Program-made: the position numbers and the translations under genes
The notes under the pieces: model-generated
Database searches by the model: none
What the model was told of the DNA's origin: nothing
The model's input: the letters and a program-made list of their open reading frames with translations, nothing else
Part shown: positions 43,662-52,742 of the stretch, piece by piece
Position numbering within the stretch: position 1 is the first letter of the stretch
Layout: every line of letters starts with the position of its first letter
Source of the DNA: RUG11237 sp050874665
GTDB taxonomy: Bacteria; Bacillota; Clostridia; Lachnospirales; Lachnospiraceae
Length of the DNA stretch: 64,000 bases
Assembly (NCBI GenBank): GCA_050874665.1
Contig: JBNMLC010000003.1
Coordinates: 213,447 to 277,446 of the forward strand
Direction: 5' to 3'

Positions 43662-45917
43662 TTAATAAGTATTGATTGGATTAAAATCAAACTGAATATA
43701 ACACTCTTGATTTTTCTTCTGCTCTTTTACAAAACATTCTATACAATCCTTAACCTTAGTCAGTATATCATAATTTTCATGTTTTATGTAGATTACTTTT
43801 CGATAATAATCCTGTATTTTAGAAACAGATGCATCTGCCGGTCCTACTACAGTCATATCCTGCAGCTTTGTTTCCACGATTTTTCTTTTTATTTCTTCTG
43901 CAAAATCATTTAATTTTTCCTCTTCTAAAGAGGTAAGCAGAATCGCTAAGAGATTTCTTGCCGGAGGATAATGCATCCATTTCCGATAATTCATTTCCTG
44001 TTCATAAAAAAGCTCATAATCCTGCTTTGCTGCACATGTAATGCTATAATTATCCGGACTATACGTCTGAATAAGCATCTGACCTGCACGCTCTCCCCTT
44101 CCTGCACGTCCTGCAGCCTGGGTCAGCAACTGAAAGGTACGCTCTGCTGCATGATAATCATTTGCATACAAGGACATATCTGCCGCTAACGCTGCTACCA
44201 AAGTTACTTTTGGAAAATCATGTCCCTTTACAATCATTTGTGTTCCTATTAATATATCTGCTTCTTCTTTTGCAAAAGCAGCCAGAATTTTTCCATGACC
44301 TTCTTTATTTCTGGTAGTATCCAGATCCATGCGAAGCACTCTCGCTCTTGGAAATTCTCGTTTTATAACCTCTTCAATTTGCTGCGTTCCTGCCTTAAAT
44401 GCCCCAATATATTTTGAGCCACAGAAAGGACAGTTCTTGACCATCTGGGTTTGATATCCGCAGTAATGGCACAGCATTTTCCCATTATTATGAAGACTTA
44501 ATGACACATCACAATGAGGACATTTTATAACTTTTCCACAGGAACGGCAGGATACAAAGCCGGCAAAACCACGTCGATTAATAAAAAGCATCATCTGCTC
44601 TTTTTTTGCCAGACGATCCGCAATTAATTCCTGTAATCTTCTGCTTAAGATAGAACGGTTTCCCTGACGCAGTTCCTCCCGCAAATCTATAATTTCTGTT
44701 TCCGCCATACTCCGTCCTGCGTATCGTTCTTGCAAAGTATACAACTTATATTCTTTGCATTGTGCTTTGTAATACGATTCTACCGATGGTGTAGCAGAAC
44801 CCAATACTACAAATCCATGATTCATTCTGGCACGTTCGATTGCAACTTCTCTGGCATGATATTTCGGCATGGTCTCACTTTTATAACTTTGCTCATGCTC
44901 TTCATCTATAACAATAATTCCTAACTTTTTAAAGGGAGTAAATAATGCTGACCTGGGGCCAACCATAATATCTATTTCGCCTTTTGTTGCACGCTCTAAC
45001 TGATCAAAGCGTTCTCCCTTTGACAATTTAGAATGAAGAAACGAAACTCTTTCTCCAAACATTTCCCGAAATCGTTCCACCGTCTGAAAAGTCAGTGCGA
45101 TTTCAGGTATCAGTACAATTGCCTGACGACCCTCTGCAATGACTCTGCGAATTAACTCCATATAAATTACTGTTTTTCCGCTGCCAGTAACACCGTGAAT
45201 CAAATGTGCTTTCGGCGGGTAAAAGGAATGGCTCTCCTGCCAGATTTCTTCTACACAGTTTTTCTGTGTCTGGGTCAAAGTAATCTGTTGATGATTAGCT
45301 ATTGCCTTCAGATGCATACCACTGTTTGGATTTCGATAGTTCCGTTCTGTCTGAACTTCAATCACGCCATCCTTTTCAAATGCCTTAATCACCGAAAGAG
45401 TAGCTGTCTTTTGCTTAAGAACCTTACTTTTTTGTAACGTATGATGAGGTGCAGCCAGCAATGCCTGTAATAACCTTACCTTCGCTTTATAATTCTTTGA
45501 TTGATAATTTTTTAACAGGTACTCTGCCTGTCCTTGATCAACTTTAAGTATAAGAAAGCTCTCTTGAACCTCCTGAACCTTTTGTTTGACGGGAACTACT
45601 GTCTTTAGTGCCTGCAGCATCGTTGAGCCATAATTTTTACTAATATATGCTGCAAGAAGGATAAGTTCACTTTCTACCCCCATATCCTTTTTAGCAATTC
45701 GTTGCAATGATTTTATTTTTGTTTTGTCATAGTCACATTCCGTACCAATTCCAACCACAAAACCTTTCGTTATGCGATTCCCTGCACCAAAAGGAAATTC
45801 TGCCACCATACCCACCTTAAGCTGCGCCTGTAATTCCTCCGGTATGCGAAATTGAAATACTTTATCTAATTTTTCGTGTGAAATATCTACAATAATATCT
45901 GCATATAATTCCGGCAT
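43662..45917 (-). CDS. priA: Primosomal protein N' (replication restart helicase PriA)
   Basis: A 751-aa helicase. N-terminal DNA-binding domain (about 1-110), helicase domain with GVTGSGKTVIYMEL and VIDEEHEQSYKSE, a zinc-binding insert with CRSCGKVIKCPHC and CHYCG, CPFCG, then IGTQMIVKGHDFPKVTLV and QAAGRAGRGE. Restarts stalled forks. 2 nt after murE. Confidence 0.97.
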   Translation of the reverse strand: MPELYADIIVDISHEKLDKVFQFRIPEELQAQLKVGMVAEFPFGAGNRITKGFVVGIGTECDYDKTKIKSLQRIAKKDMGVESELILLAAYISKNYGSTMLQALKTVVPVKQKVQEVQESFLILKVDQGQAEYLLKNYQSKNYKAKVRLLQALLAAPHHTLQKSKVLKQKTATLSVIKAFEKDGVIEVQTERNYRNPNSGMHLKAIANHQQITLTQTQKNCVEEIWQESHSFYPPKAHLIHGVTGSGKTVIYMELIRRVIAEGRQAIVLIPEIALTFQTVERFREMFGERVSFLHSKLSKGERFDQLERATKGEIDIMVGPRSALFTPFKKLGIIVIDEEHEQSYKSETMPKYHAREVAIERARMNHGFVVLGSATPSVESYYKAQCKEYKLYTLQERYAGRSMAETEIIDLREELRQGNRSILSRRLQELIADRLAKKEQMMLFINRRGFAGFVSCRSCGKVIKCPHCDVSLSLHNNGKMLCHYCGYQTQMVKNCPFCGSKYIGAFKAGTQQIEEVIKREFPRARVLRMDLDTTRNKEGHGKILAAFAKEEADILIGTQMIVKGHDFPKVTLVAALAADMSLYANDYHAAERTFQLLTQAAGRAGRGERAGQMLIQTYSPDNYSITCAAKQDYELFYEQEMNYRKWMHYPPARNLLAILLTSLEEEKLNDFAEEIKRKIVETKLQDMTVVGPADASVSKIQDYYRKVIYIKHENYDILTKVKDCIECFVKEQKKNQECYIQFDFNPINTY

Positions 45918-45919
45918 GA

Positions 45920-47380
45920 TTATTTACCTGCAAGGATTTCCTGAATCAATACACGCTCATCCATTGGATATTTTTTTCCCTTAATTTCCTGATAATCTTC
46001 ATGACCTTTGCCTGCTAAAACAATAACATCTCCCTCTTCTCCATGATGAATAGCATATGCAATTGCCTCTTTCCTATCTAATATCTCTACATACTTTCCC
46101 TGGGTTTTTCCAATTCCAACCTTAATATCATCTATAATTGCCTGCGGCTCCTCGTTTCTTGGATTATCCGAGGTGATAATGGTAAGATCTGCGAGTCTTC
46201 CTGAAACCTCTCCCATTTCGTATCTTCTTAACTTAGAACGATTTCCTCCGCAGCCAAACAGACATACCAGACGCTTCGGATGATATTCTTTCAGGGTAGA
46301 CAGCAGACTTTCTAAACTCATGGCATTATGAGCATAATCAATCATAAGTGTAAATTTATCTGACACCTTCACCATTTCAATTCTGCCCTTTACCTTTGCT
46401 TCTTTTAATGCCTTTACTATATTATCTTTCGATACGCCAAAATGCAGACAAATGGCAATGGCAGTAAGTGAATTATATACACTGAACTTTCCCGGAATAT
46501 CAATTTCCACATTCATGTCAATCAATCCGCCAGTCTTATACTTCACGCCTAAATACCCCGGTGTTTTTAACAATTCCACGTTTTCTGCCCGTAAATCTGC
46601 CTTTGGGGAAAATCCAAAAGTCTCTAACTTACATGTGGCATTTTTCATAACACCTTCAAAATGTTCATCATCTATATTTGCAATTCCATAACGGCACTGT
46701 GAAAATAACATTCCTTTGCATGCCATATATTCTTCAAAACTTGCATGCTCGTTTGGGCCAATATGGTCTGGCTCTAAATTAGTAAAAATTCCTATTTCAA
46801 AAATAAATCCTGCGGTTCTATGAAGCATTAACCCTTGCGAAGATACCTCCATTACAACCGTATCACAGCCTTCCTGTACCATTTCACTAAAATATCTTTG
46901 AATTGTCATTGATTCCGGAGTGGTATTATTTGCCGGAATTTTTTTATCTCCGATAATCGCTTCTATCGTTCCAATCAGCCCAACTTTATGACCTGCATTT
47001 TCTAAAATAGATTTTACCATATAAGTGGTAGTTGTTTTTCCCTTTGTTCCGGTAATTCCAATCACCTTTAGTTTTTCTGCCGGGTGTCCATAATAGGCTG
47101 CGGAAATCAGGGCCATAGCATATCTGCTGTTCTCTACCTTTACAACGGTAACTCCCGGAAATTCTCCCACTTCCTTCTCAACAACTAAAACTTTTGCTCC
47201 TTTTTCTACCACTTCTTTTGCAAAGCTATGTCCGTCAAAAGCAGCTCCACTAATGCAAAAGAATAACGCTCCTTCGCTCACTTTTCTAGAGTCATTTACG
47301 ATGTCCGTTACTTCTGTATTTTCATCCCCTGTCAAACTGATATACGAAAGTCTTTCCAATAATTCTTTTAATTTTGCCAT
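45920..47380 (-). CDS. murE: UDP-MurNAc-L-Ala-D-Glu: meso-DAP ligase
   Basis: A 486-aa Mur ligase adding the third residue of the stem peptide. The ATP site is GITGTKGKTTTTYMVKS and the specificity motif is DNPRNEEP; the DNPR form is characteristic of enzymes using meso-diaminopimelate rather than lysine. So this organism likely has DAP-type peptidoglycan. murE is separated from the dcw cluster by about 14 kb and heads the priA run. Confidence 0.96.
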   Translation of the reverse strand: MAKLKELLERLSYISLTGDENTEVTDIVNDSRKVSEGALFFCISGAAFDGHSFAKEVVEKGAKVLVVEKEVGEFPGVTVVKVENSRYAMALISAAYYGHPAEKLKVIGITGTKGKTTTTYMVKSILENAGHKVGLIGTIEAIIGDKKIPANNTTPESMTIQRYFSEMVQEGCDTVVMEVSSQGLMLHRTAGFIFEIGIFTNLEPDHIGPNEHASFEEYMACKGMLFSQCRYGIANIDDEHFEGVMKNATCKLETFGFSPKADLRAENVELLKTPGYLGVKYKTGGLIDMNVEIDIPGKFSVYNSLTAIAICLHFGVSKDNIVKALKEAKVKGRIEMVKVSDKFTLMIDYAHNAMSLESLLSTLKEYHPKRLVCLFGCGGNRSKLRRYEMGEVSGRLADLTIITSDNPRNEEPQAIIDDIKVGIGKTQGKYVEILDRKEAIAYAIHHGEEGDVIVLAGKGHEDYQEIKGKKYPMDERVLIQEILAGK

Positions 47381-47408
47381 AATATTTTCCCCTTTCTACT
47401 TGTTCTCC

Positions 47409-47900
47409 TTACCTTTGTACACGATTCAAATATTCTTGCCATGTAAAAATTGCTTTTTCAAAGCAGATTTGTAAACGGTAAGAATCTGCTACCGTATTGT
47501 CTTCTTCATCCTCAAACTCTATTGACAATTCATAAACGTATAAATCATCATCTTCTTTCACCTTTGACATTGAAAACAAGAACGCTCCCTCACAAATCTT
47601 TGGAAAGTTTCCTAACTGCTCGTTTGTAAGCGGTTCATCAGGCACCGTTTTCAATAATACATCATTTGCATCATAATATTTATATCCATCTTTGGTTCCG
47701 GATAGAATCTTTCCACCGATAAATTTTACCACTGTAGTTGCCGCATAGCTCTCTGTATAATTTGTATTTTGAGAATTATCCGGTTTAACAATTAAGGCTT
47801 CTAACTCCATCTCTATCTGATTTTCTTTGACCTGAAACCCATAAATCCTACAGTCTTCATAAGAAAATTTTTCAATTTCATTCACTGACTGAAATGCCAT
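47409..47900 (-). CDS. Conserved hypothetical cytoplasmic protein
   Basis: A 163-aa acidic protein with no signal peptide or membrane helix that I can see and no motif I recognise. The C-terminal half alternates charged and aromatic residues (DLYVYELSIEFEDEEDN), suggesting a beta-rich fold. It lies in the operon 28 nt before murE, after a small membrane protein. Function cannot be assigned. Confidence 0.75.
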   Translation of the reverse strand: MAFQSVNEIEKFSYEDCRIYGFQVKENQIEMELEALIVKPDNSQNTNYTESYAATTVVKFIGGKILSGTKDGYKYYDANDVLLKTVPDEPLTNEQLGNFPKICEGAFLFSMSKVKEDDDLYVYELSIEFEDEEDNTVADSYRLQICFEKAIFTWQEYLNRVQR

Positions 47901-47925
47901 CTTATCCCTTCTTTTCTATATCTAA

Positions 47926-48177
47926 TTATTTATTTTTTCTTTTTATTAATAATAAAGCTGCAATTATAATCAGTACCACTCCGACAAGAATTATTTTTAA
48001 AGAAATGTTTTTGCCCAGAGTACCTGCTATAAAAATTGCTGTAGGGCCATCTGAAAAACTCGGAATGGAAATAGACATTCCGGATAACCCTGCTTTTATT
48101 TTAAATATAATTCCAAATATTGTCAAAATAATTCCTATTGCTCCTACTATGTACCCAACTGTCCTTTTCAAAATCAT
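47926..48177 (-). CDS. Small two-helix membrane protein
   Basis: An 83-aa protein with hydrophobic helices at about 8-28 and 58-78, connected by a Ser/Gly-rich loop, and a basic C-terminus ending KRKNK. Family unknown to me. It sits between the hydrolase-like gene and the unknown 163-aa protein, with gaps of 37 and 25 nt, consistent with one transcript. Confidence 0.7.
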   Translation of the reverse strand: MILKRTVGYIVGAIGIILTIFGIIFKIKAGLSGMSISIPSFSDGPTAIFIAGTLGKNISLKIILVGVVLIIIAALLLIKRKNK

Positions 48178-48214
48178 TTCCTCCCATACCTATTTTTCAG
48201 CCCTTTGTTTCTTC

Positions 48215-48823
48215 TCATTGAAATTTCTGCCATACCAAAAGTATCACTTCGGTTACCGCCACAATCACGCCAATTATGAATATGATATCATTTGCCATTC
48301 CCCGTGCATGAAATATTCGAAAACATATGCCTTTTTTTAATGGATAGAATAATCGCACTTTTTTATAATTAAAAATATCTAAAACAAGATGAGACAAAAA
48401 GCCAATCACAAAATATATGACAGCTCCAGGATAAATTACTGCAATGATCGCAGAGAGCAGTATCATTGCCAAGAAGGAATGCATAAACGAACGATGTGGC
48501 TGCTCTTTTCCATAAACGCAAATTCCAATAAAAGCAAGCATTGCAATAAGCATTTGATACACCGTTCTATTACTTGTCATCTTATTCCAAATTCCCAACG
48601 CAAAAAAGTAATCCAGTACCCCTATCCCAATCATGGTTATTGTCGTCATAGCAATCACTTTATCTGCATCCTTATGGGACTCTGAGCTGCCGATATCTAT
48701 ATCACTGATTACAGCCCCTACTCCGCCCACACCGACTGCAAGCACAAGCTCTGCTAAAGTTGCAGGTCTGCTAATCGCCACAGTTGCGGCAATTCCTGCT
48801 GCCATATGTGTTTTTCCTAACAT
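48215..48823 (-). CDS. YdjM-type membrane-bound metal-dependent hydrolase family protein
   Basis: A 202-aa protein of the YdjM (DUF457) family. Starts MLGKTHMAAGIAATVA with the conserved His; later GFLSHLVLDIFNYKKVRLFYPL carries the H and D of the family, and DIDIGSSESHKD follows the first helices. About four membrane segments. Family members are named hydrolases on weak grounds; true activity is unknown. Its ATG overlaps the stop of a 32-aa upstream ORF. No SD of its own is obvious, which supports translational coupling. Confidence 0.85.
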   Translation of the reverse strand: MLGKTHMAAGIAATVAISRPATLAELVLAVGVGGVGAVISDIDIGSSESHKDADKVIAMTTITMIGIGVLDYFFALGIWNKMTSNRTVYQMLIAMLAFIGICVYGKEQPHRSFMHSFLAMILLSAIIAVIYPGAVIYFVIGFLSHLVLDIFNYKKVRLFYPLKKGICFRIFHARGMANDIIFIIGVIVAVTEVILLVWQKFQ

Positions 48824-48915
48824 ATTTTCTTCATTTCTGCTGACACTTGTCCAAATTCCGTCACAATTTCTTCCGATGGTTTTTCCGTCAACAGACCTAC
48901 TACTACACTAAACAT
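48817..48915 (-). CDS. 32-aa leader ORF overlapping the YdjM-type gene
   Basis: ATG 48915 follows a very strong SD AAGGAGG. It encodes MFSVVVGLLTEKPSEEIVT and continues with EFGQVSAEMKKIC, then TAG at 48819-48817. The stop overlaps the next gene's ATG (48823-48821) by 7 nt in another frame. The strong SD and overlap suggest translational coupling or a regulatory leader peptide. No homology known to me. Confidence 0.55.
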   Translation of the reverse strand: MFSVVVGLLTEKPSEEIVTEFGQVSAEMKKIC

Positions 48916-48940
48916 CTATGATTTCCTCCTTCGCTTAAAT

Positions 48941-48969
48941 ATAGAAAGTAAACTTTGCAAACTTTCTAT
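48941..48969 (-). other. Hairpin in 5' leader of the leader ORF
   Basis: A perfect 9-bp ATAGAAAGT/ACTTTCTAT stem with an 11-nt loop that itself repeats AACTTT and GCAAACTTT. It lies about 26 nt before the leader ORF ATG and could affect access to the transcript. Confidence 0.5.
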
Positions 48970-48982
48970 TATCATGAATAAA

Positions 48983-49011
48983 AGGATAACTGAAATCCAA
49001 GTAAAAAGCAA
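48983..49011 (-). promoter_or_regulatory. Candidate promoter of the 15-kb housekeeping operon
   Basis: Minus strand TTGCTT (49011-49006), 17-bp spacer, TATCCT (48988-48983). Weak -10. It would drive the leader ORF, the YdjM-type gene, murE, priA and everything down to ychF. Confidence 0.4.
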
Positions 49012-49274
49012 CCACTATTTCATGCTCCCAAAGCTGACACCAGAAGGTCTGCTTTGCAGGTCTTTTACGCAAAAGTCAAATTAACGAATTTTTCTTTATT
49101 TTTAAGGCAATGTGCCATCTCTTCGTTGTTACTTCGTCATTTTGCCATATAATATTTTCTATTTTATAGTTTTTTTGTTATTTTTTATATATTGTTCATA
49201 ATTTGTCCATATTTACCGGTTATAATATCCTTAGATAGTTGATTAAACACTCACTATCTCCCCCCTCATAACAA

Positions 49275-49299
49275 GAGCCTCGGATTTTTTCCGAGGCTC
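49275..49299 (-). terminator. Terminator after ilvN
   Basis: A perfect 10-bp stem GAGCCTCGGA/TCCGAGGCTC with a 5-nt loop. The T tract is short on the minus strand (TTGTTA). 15 nt past the ilvN stop. Confidence 0.8.
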
Positions 49300-49314
49300 A
49301 TATAATTTTCCTTT

Positions 49315-49806
49315 TTATTTTTTCTCATTATCACTACATTTCTGGAGTGCCAAAGTTCCTGTCCTTGCCAGTTCCACAATTCCATATGGCGAAAGCATTT
49401 TTATTAACAATTCAATCTTTTCCGGAGAATCACAGATTTGAATCAGCAAGGAACCTGTAGACATATCAAGGACACTGGCATTTAACACATTACAAATTTC
49501 AATGATATCACTTCTATTATTTGCCTGATATTTCACTTTAATCAACATCAGTTCCCGACTGACACTGTTGCTCTCTGTAAAAGTTTTAACCTTGATGATG
49601 TCTAATTTCTTGTTTAACTGCTTTTCAATCTGTTCTATGGTTCTCTCGTCTCCTGAAGATACAATTGTCATAACAGATACATCCTTATTCTCGGTTTCCC
49701 CAACTGCCAGACTGTCAATATTATAACATCTTCTAGAAAACAGACCTGCCACCTTACAGAGCACACCTGCCCTGTTTTCAACTAAAACAGAAAATATTCC
49801 TTTCAT
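49315..49806 (-). CDS. ilvN: Acetolactate synthase small (regulatory) subunit
   Basis: A 163-aa regulatory subunit: N-terminal ACT domain starting KGIFSVLVENRAGVLCKVAGLF, giving valine feedback control, then the conserved C-terminal half with ELMLIKVKYQANNRSDIIEI. ATG 49806 is preceded by AAAGGAGG; the longer frame overlaps ilvB. Length matches IlvH/IlvN. Confidence 0.96.
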   Translation of the reverse strand: MKGIFSVLVENRAGVLCKVAGLFSRRCYNIDSLAVGETENKDVSVMTIVSSGDERTIEQIEKQLNKKLDIIKVKTFTESNSVSRELMLIKVKYQANNRSDIIEICNVLNASVLDMSTGSLLIQICDSPEKIELLIKMLSPYGIVELARTGTLALQKCSDNEKK

Positions 49807-49820
49807 AATATTGACCTCCT

Positions 49821-51446
49821 TTACTTCACTAAATCGTAAGAATCTATGATACATTCCATCAGTCCGGAACCCTCCATAGACAGAAACGTTTTTATCTTTT
49901 CTTCAATACCTTTCATATTCAGAATGCGTACAAAAGGCATCTCATACGCGGCTGCAATCATTTCTAAATTAGGACTCCCATCCAGAGAAACTCCTGAATA
50001 TCTGTCATTGTATGTATAATGCTGGTATTCTCGCACCATGCCAAGATAATTATTCTTCAATACGATGATTTTAATTGGAATATCATGCTGGCGAATTGTA
50101 GCCAATTCCATAAAGGACATCTGAAAAGAACCATCTCCACACACAGCCACAACCTGTCTGGACTTATCTGCTCTCTTCGCACCCATTGCCGCAGGAATAG
50201 AATACCCCATAGTTCCCATACCACCACTGGTTAAAAATTTTCCTTTGCGCATAACATAATAGTTACAAGACCATATCTGATTCTGTCCTACATCTGCTAC
50301 ATATACGCCATCTTCTTCCATAGATTCTGACAAAATGCGTACAAACTCCGCCGGATCCACATAGCCTTCTTTCGGATTGCGCTGTACTTTCTTCTCTTCC
50401 TTCCAAACGCTCAACTGTTTAATCCACTCACTATAATCTCCTTGAAATTCATACTTAGCAAAATCATGCAGAATATGTTTAATGTCACCTACAATCGGAA
50501 TGCTTGGCCCCATATTTTTACCAATTTCCGCCGGATCCACATCAATATGTACTACTACTGTATTCTCCGTCACTAAATCCGGCTGGGAAATAGCACGATC
50601 TGCTACTCTGGCCCCCATCATAATCAATAAATCGCTTTTATTCATAGCCAGATTGGCATACGCTTTTCCGTTATTTCCCACCATACCAAAATACATGGGA
50701 TGATTTTGTGGCATAACCCCGATTCCCATCATTGTGTTTACTACCGGAATGGAATGCAGTTCCGAAAATTTCCTTACTTCTTCTTCTGCCCCACTTAACA
50801 GCACACCGCCCCCAACACAAAGCACCGGGCGTTTTGCTTCCTTCAAAGCAGAAATCACCTTTTTAATTTGAACCGCATGCCCCTTTACCGTTGGCTTGTA
50901 TGTACGCAGGGAAACTTCTGACGGATACTCAAATTCCAGCATCTGATTCTGAATATCCATCGGAATATCAATGAGCACCGGTCCCTTTCTTCCAGTGTTT
51001 GCAATATAGAATGCTTCCTTAAATACTCTTGGAATGTCGGCTACATCCTTTATTAGATAACTATATTTTACAAAAGACTCTACCGCACCTGTAATATCTG
51101 CTTCCTGAAAGACGTCCCGTCCCAACAATTCAGAAGATACCTGTCCCGTGATTGCCACAATTGGAATACTGTCTGCGTATGCAGTCGCAATTCCTGTAAT
51201 TAAATTGGTTGCTCCAGGGCCAGAGGTTGCCACACATACCCCTACCTGTCCTGTAACTCTGGCATATCCACTGGCAGCGTGTCCCGCATTTTGTTCCGTT
51301 CTCACTAAAATCTGTTCTATTTCCGAATCATATAAACTATTAAAAAAAGGACATATTGCTACTCCCGGATATCCAAATACCACAGATACCCCTTCCTTTT
51401 CCAGGCATTGTACCATCGCCTGGGCACCAGTCATTTTTTCTGCCAT
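49821..51446 (-). CDS. ilvB: Acetolactate synthase large (catalytic) subunit
   Basis: A 541-aa ThDP-dependent enzyme condensing two pyruvates, or pyruvate and 2-oxobutyrate, for valine, leucine and isoleucine. Catalytic Glu in VRTEQNAGHAASGYAR, FAD-domain and ThDP motif VCGDGSFQMSFMELA with the later NN. It is in an operon with cinA and ilvN, and no T-box or attenuator leader is found upstream. Confidence 0.96.
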   Translation of the reverse strand: MAEKMTGAQAMVQCLEKEGVSVVFGYPGVAICPFFNSLYDSEIEQILVRTEQNAGHAASGYARVTGQVGVCVATSGPGATNLITGIATAYADSIPIVAITGQVSSELLGRDVFQEADITGAVESFVKYSYLIKDVADIPRVFKEAFYIANTGRKGPVLIDIPMDIQNQMLEFEYPSEVSLRTYKPTVKGHAVQIKKVISALKEAKRPVLCVGGGVLLSGAEEEVRKFSELHSIPVVNTMMGIGVMPQNHPMYFGMVGNNGKAYANLAMNKSDLLIMMGARVADRAISQPDLVTENTVVVHIDVDPAEIGKNMGPSIPIVGDIKHILHDFAKYEFQGDYSEWIKQLSVWKEEKKVQRNPKEGYVDPAEFVRILSESMEEDGVYVADVGQNQIWSCNYYVMRKGKFLTSGGMGTMGYSIPAAMGAKRADKSRQVVAVCGDGSFQMSFMELATIRQHDIPIKIIVLKNNYLGMVREYQHYTYNDRYSGVSLDGSPNLEMIAAAYEMPFVRILNMKGIEEKIKTFLSMEGSGLMECIIDSYDLVK

Positions 51447-51479
51447 GCTCTTTTCCTCTCTATCCTCAAATCTTTCACT

Positions 51480-52721
51480 TTAAAAATTTAACAGCATTTT
51501 TCTTACCAGATTCAACGCTGTAACCACTGTTGTTTCTCTTATCTTTTCTCTCGTCCCGGTAAAATGACACTCGTACACTGCAAGTTCACCGCACACATAA
51601 CAGCCAATATAAACCAGACCTACCGGTTTTTCCTCTGTGCCACCCTCCGGTCCTGCAATTCCCGTCACGGAGACTGCTACATCTGCATCGTATCGTGATA
51701 CAGCACCCAGCACCATTTCTTCTGCAGTTTCTCTGCTGACTGCTCCATATTTCTTCAAGGTTTTTTTCCGCACTCCTAAAAGCTCTCTTTTCGCTTCATT
51801 GGCATAAGTTACCAGACCTGCTTTAAATACTTCTGAAACGCCAGAAACGTTAATTATTTTAGATGCTAACATTCCACCGGTACATGACTCCGATGTAACC
51901 ATGGTAAGCTGCTGCTTTTTCAGCATTTTAACCACTTTTTCCTCAAGTGTAACGTCTTCCTTTGTTGTGTATACAGCATTCCCAAATCGTTGCTTTAATT
52001 CCTTTACAAGTGGTTTTACAAGTTCTTTTCCTTCCTCTTCACTCTCTGCCAATGCAGTGATTCTAAAATGTACCTCACCCGTCTTAGCATAAGGAGCAAT
52101 GGTTGGATTTGTCTGTTGCTCCATCAAATCCTTAACCATAGTTTCTGCCTTACTTTCTCCAATGCCGCAGACCTTTACCATTCTCGAATACAGTACTTTA
52201 TTATTTTCCTTTTGCAAATATGGAAGTACGGATTCCTCAAACATAAGCTGCAATTCATTTGGCGGTCCCGGCAGTAAAATAATGGATTTTCCATTTTCCT
52301 CCATAATAATTCCCGGTGCTGTGCCATTATGATTGTCAAGAATTATGGATTTTTCGGGAATCATAGCCTGTTTCCAATTATTTTCCGTAATATTGGCACG
52401 ATGAATTTTCTCGAAATATGCCCGGATTCTCTCCATGCTGTGCTCATCTAAATACATATTTCGTCCTAACACTTCCGCTGCTGTTTCCTTCGTCAAATCG
52501 TCTGCCGTTGGCCCTAATCCGCCACTTAAAATAATGATATCGGCACGGCTTAGTGCAGTTTCTATTGTCTTTTTCAAACGTTCTTTATTATCGCCTACCG
52601 TACTCTGATAATAAACCGATACCCCAATTGCGGCCAGCTTTTTTGAAAGATATGCTGCATTTGTATTTACAATATTTCCCATGAGTAGCTCTGTTCCTAC
52701 TGATATGAGTTCCGCAACCAT
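51480..52721 (-). CDS. cinA: Competence/damage-inducible protein CinA, NMN amidohydrolase-type
   Basis: A 413-aa protein: N-terminal MoaB/MogA-like COG1058 domain with ELISVGTELLMGNIVNTNAA and LSGGLGPTADDLTKE, and a C-terminal CinA domain with TSESCTGGMLASKI and SVTGIAGPEGGTEEKPVGLVYI, the pyridine-nucleotide amidase part. Often next to pgsA and recA; here the next gene downstream is ilvB. Confidence 0.95.
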   Translation of the reverse strand: MVAELISVGTELLMGNIVNTNAAYLSKKLAAIGVSVYYQSTVGDNKERLKKTIETALSRADIIILSGGLGPTADDLTKETAAEVLGRNMYLDEHSMERIRAYFEKIHRANITENNWKQAMIPEKSIILDNHNGTAPGIIMEENGKSIILLPGPPNELQLMFEESVLPYLQKENNKVLYSRMVKVCGIGESKAETMVKDLMEQQTNPTIAPYAKTGEVHFRITALAESEEEGKELVKPLVKELKQRFGNAVYTTKEDVTLEEKVVKMLKKQQLTMVTSESCTGGMLASKIINVSGVSEVFKAGLVTYANEAKRELLGVRKKTLKKYGAVSRETAEEMVLGAVSRYDADVAVSVTGIAGPEGGTEEKPVGLVYIGCYVCGELAVYECHFTGTREKIRETTVVTALNLVRKMLLNF

Positions 52722-52742
52722 ATTTCCATCTCCTTCTTTTCT

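Larger units (their letters stand above)
48916..49274. other. Long non-coding gap between ilvN operon end and housekeeping operon
   Basis: No coding frame is convincing here. On the minus strand it holds, from high to low: an A/T-rich 49141-49240 part; a 49030-49140 part with a possible structured RNA, hairpin AAAGCAGAC/GTGTCAGCTTT at 49030-49055; a promoter candidate at 49011-48983; and a 9-bp hairpin at 48941-48969. I found no riboswitch or T-box match. Confidence 0.5.

Noticed and set aside
51447..51479. T-box or attenuator before ilvB
   Set aside because: Only 33 nt separate cinA and ilvB; no room and no T-box motif or leader peptide.
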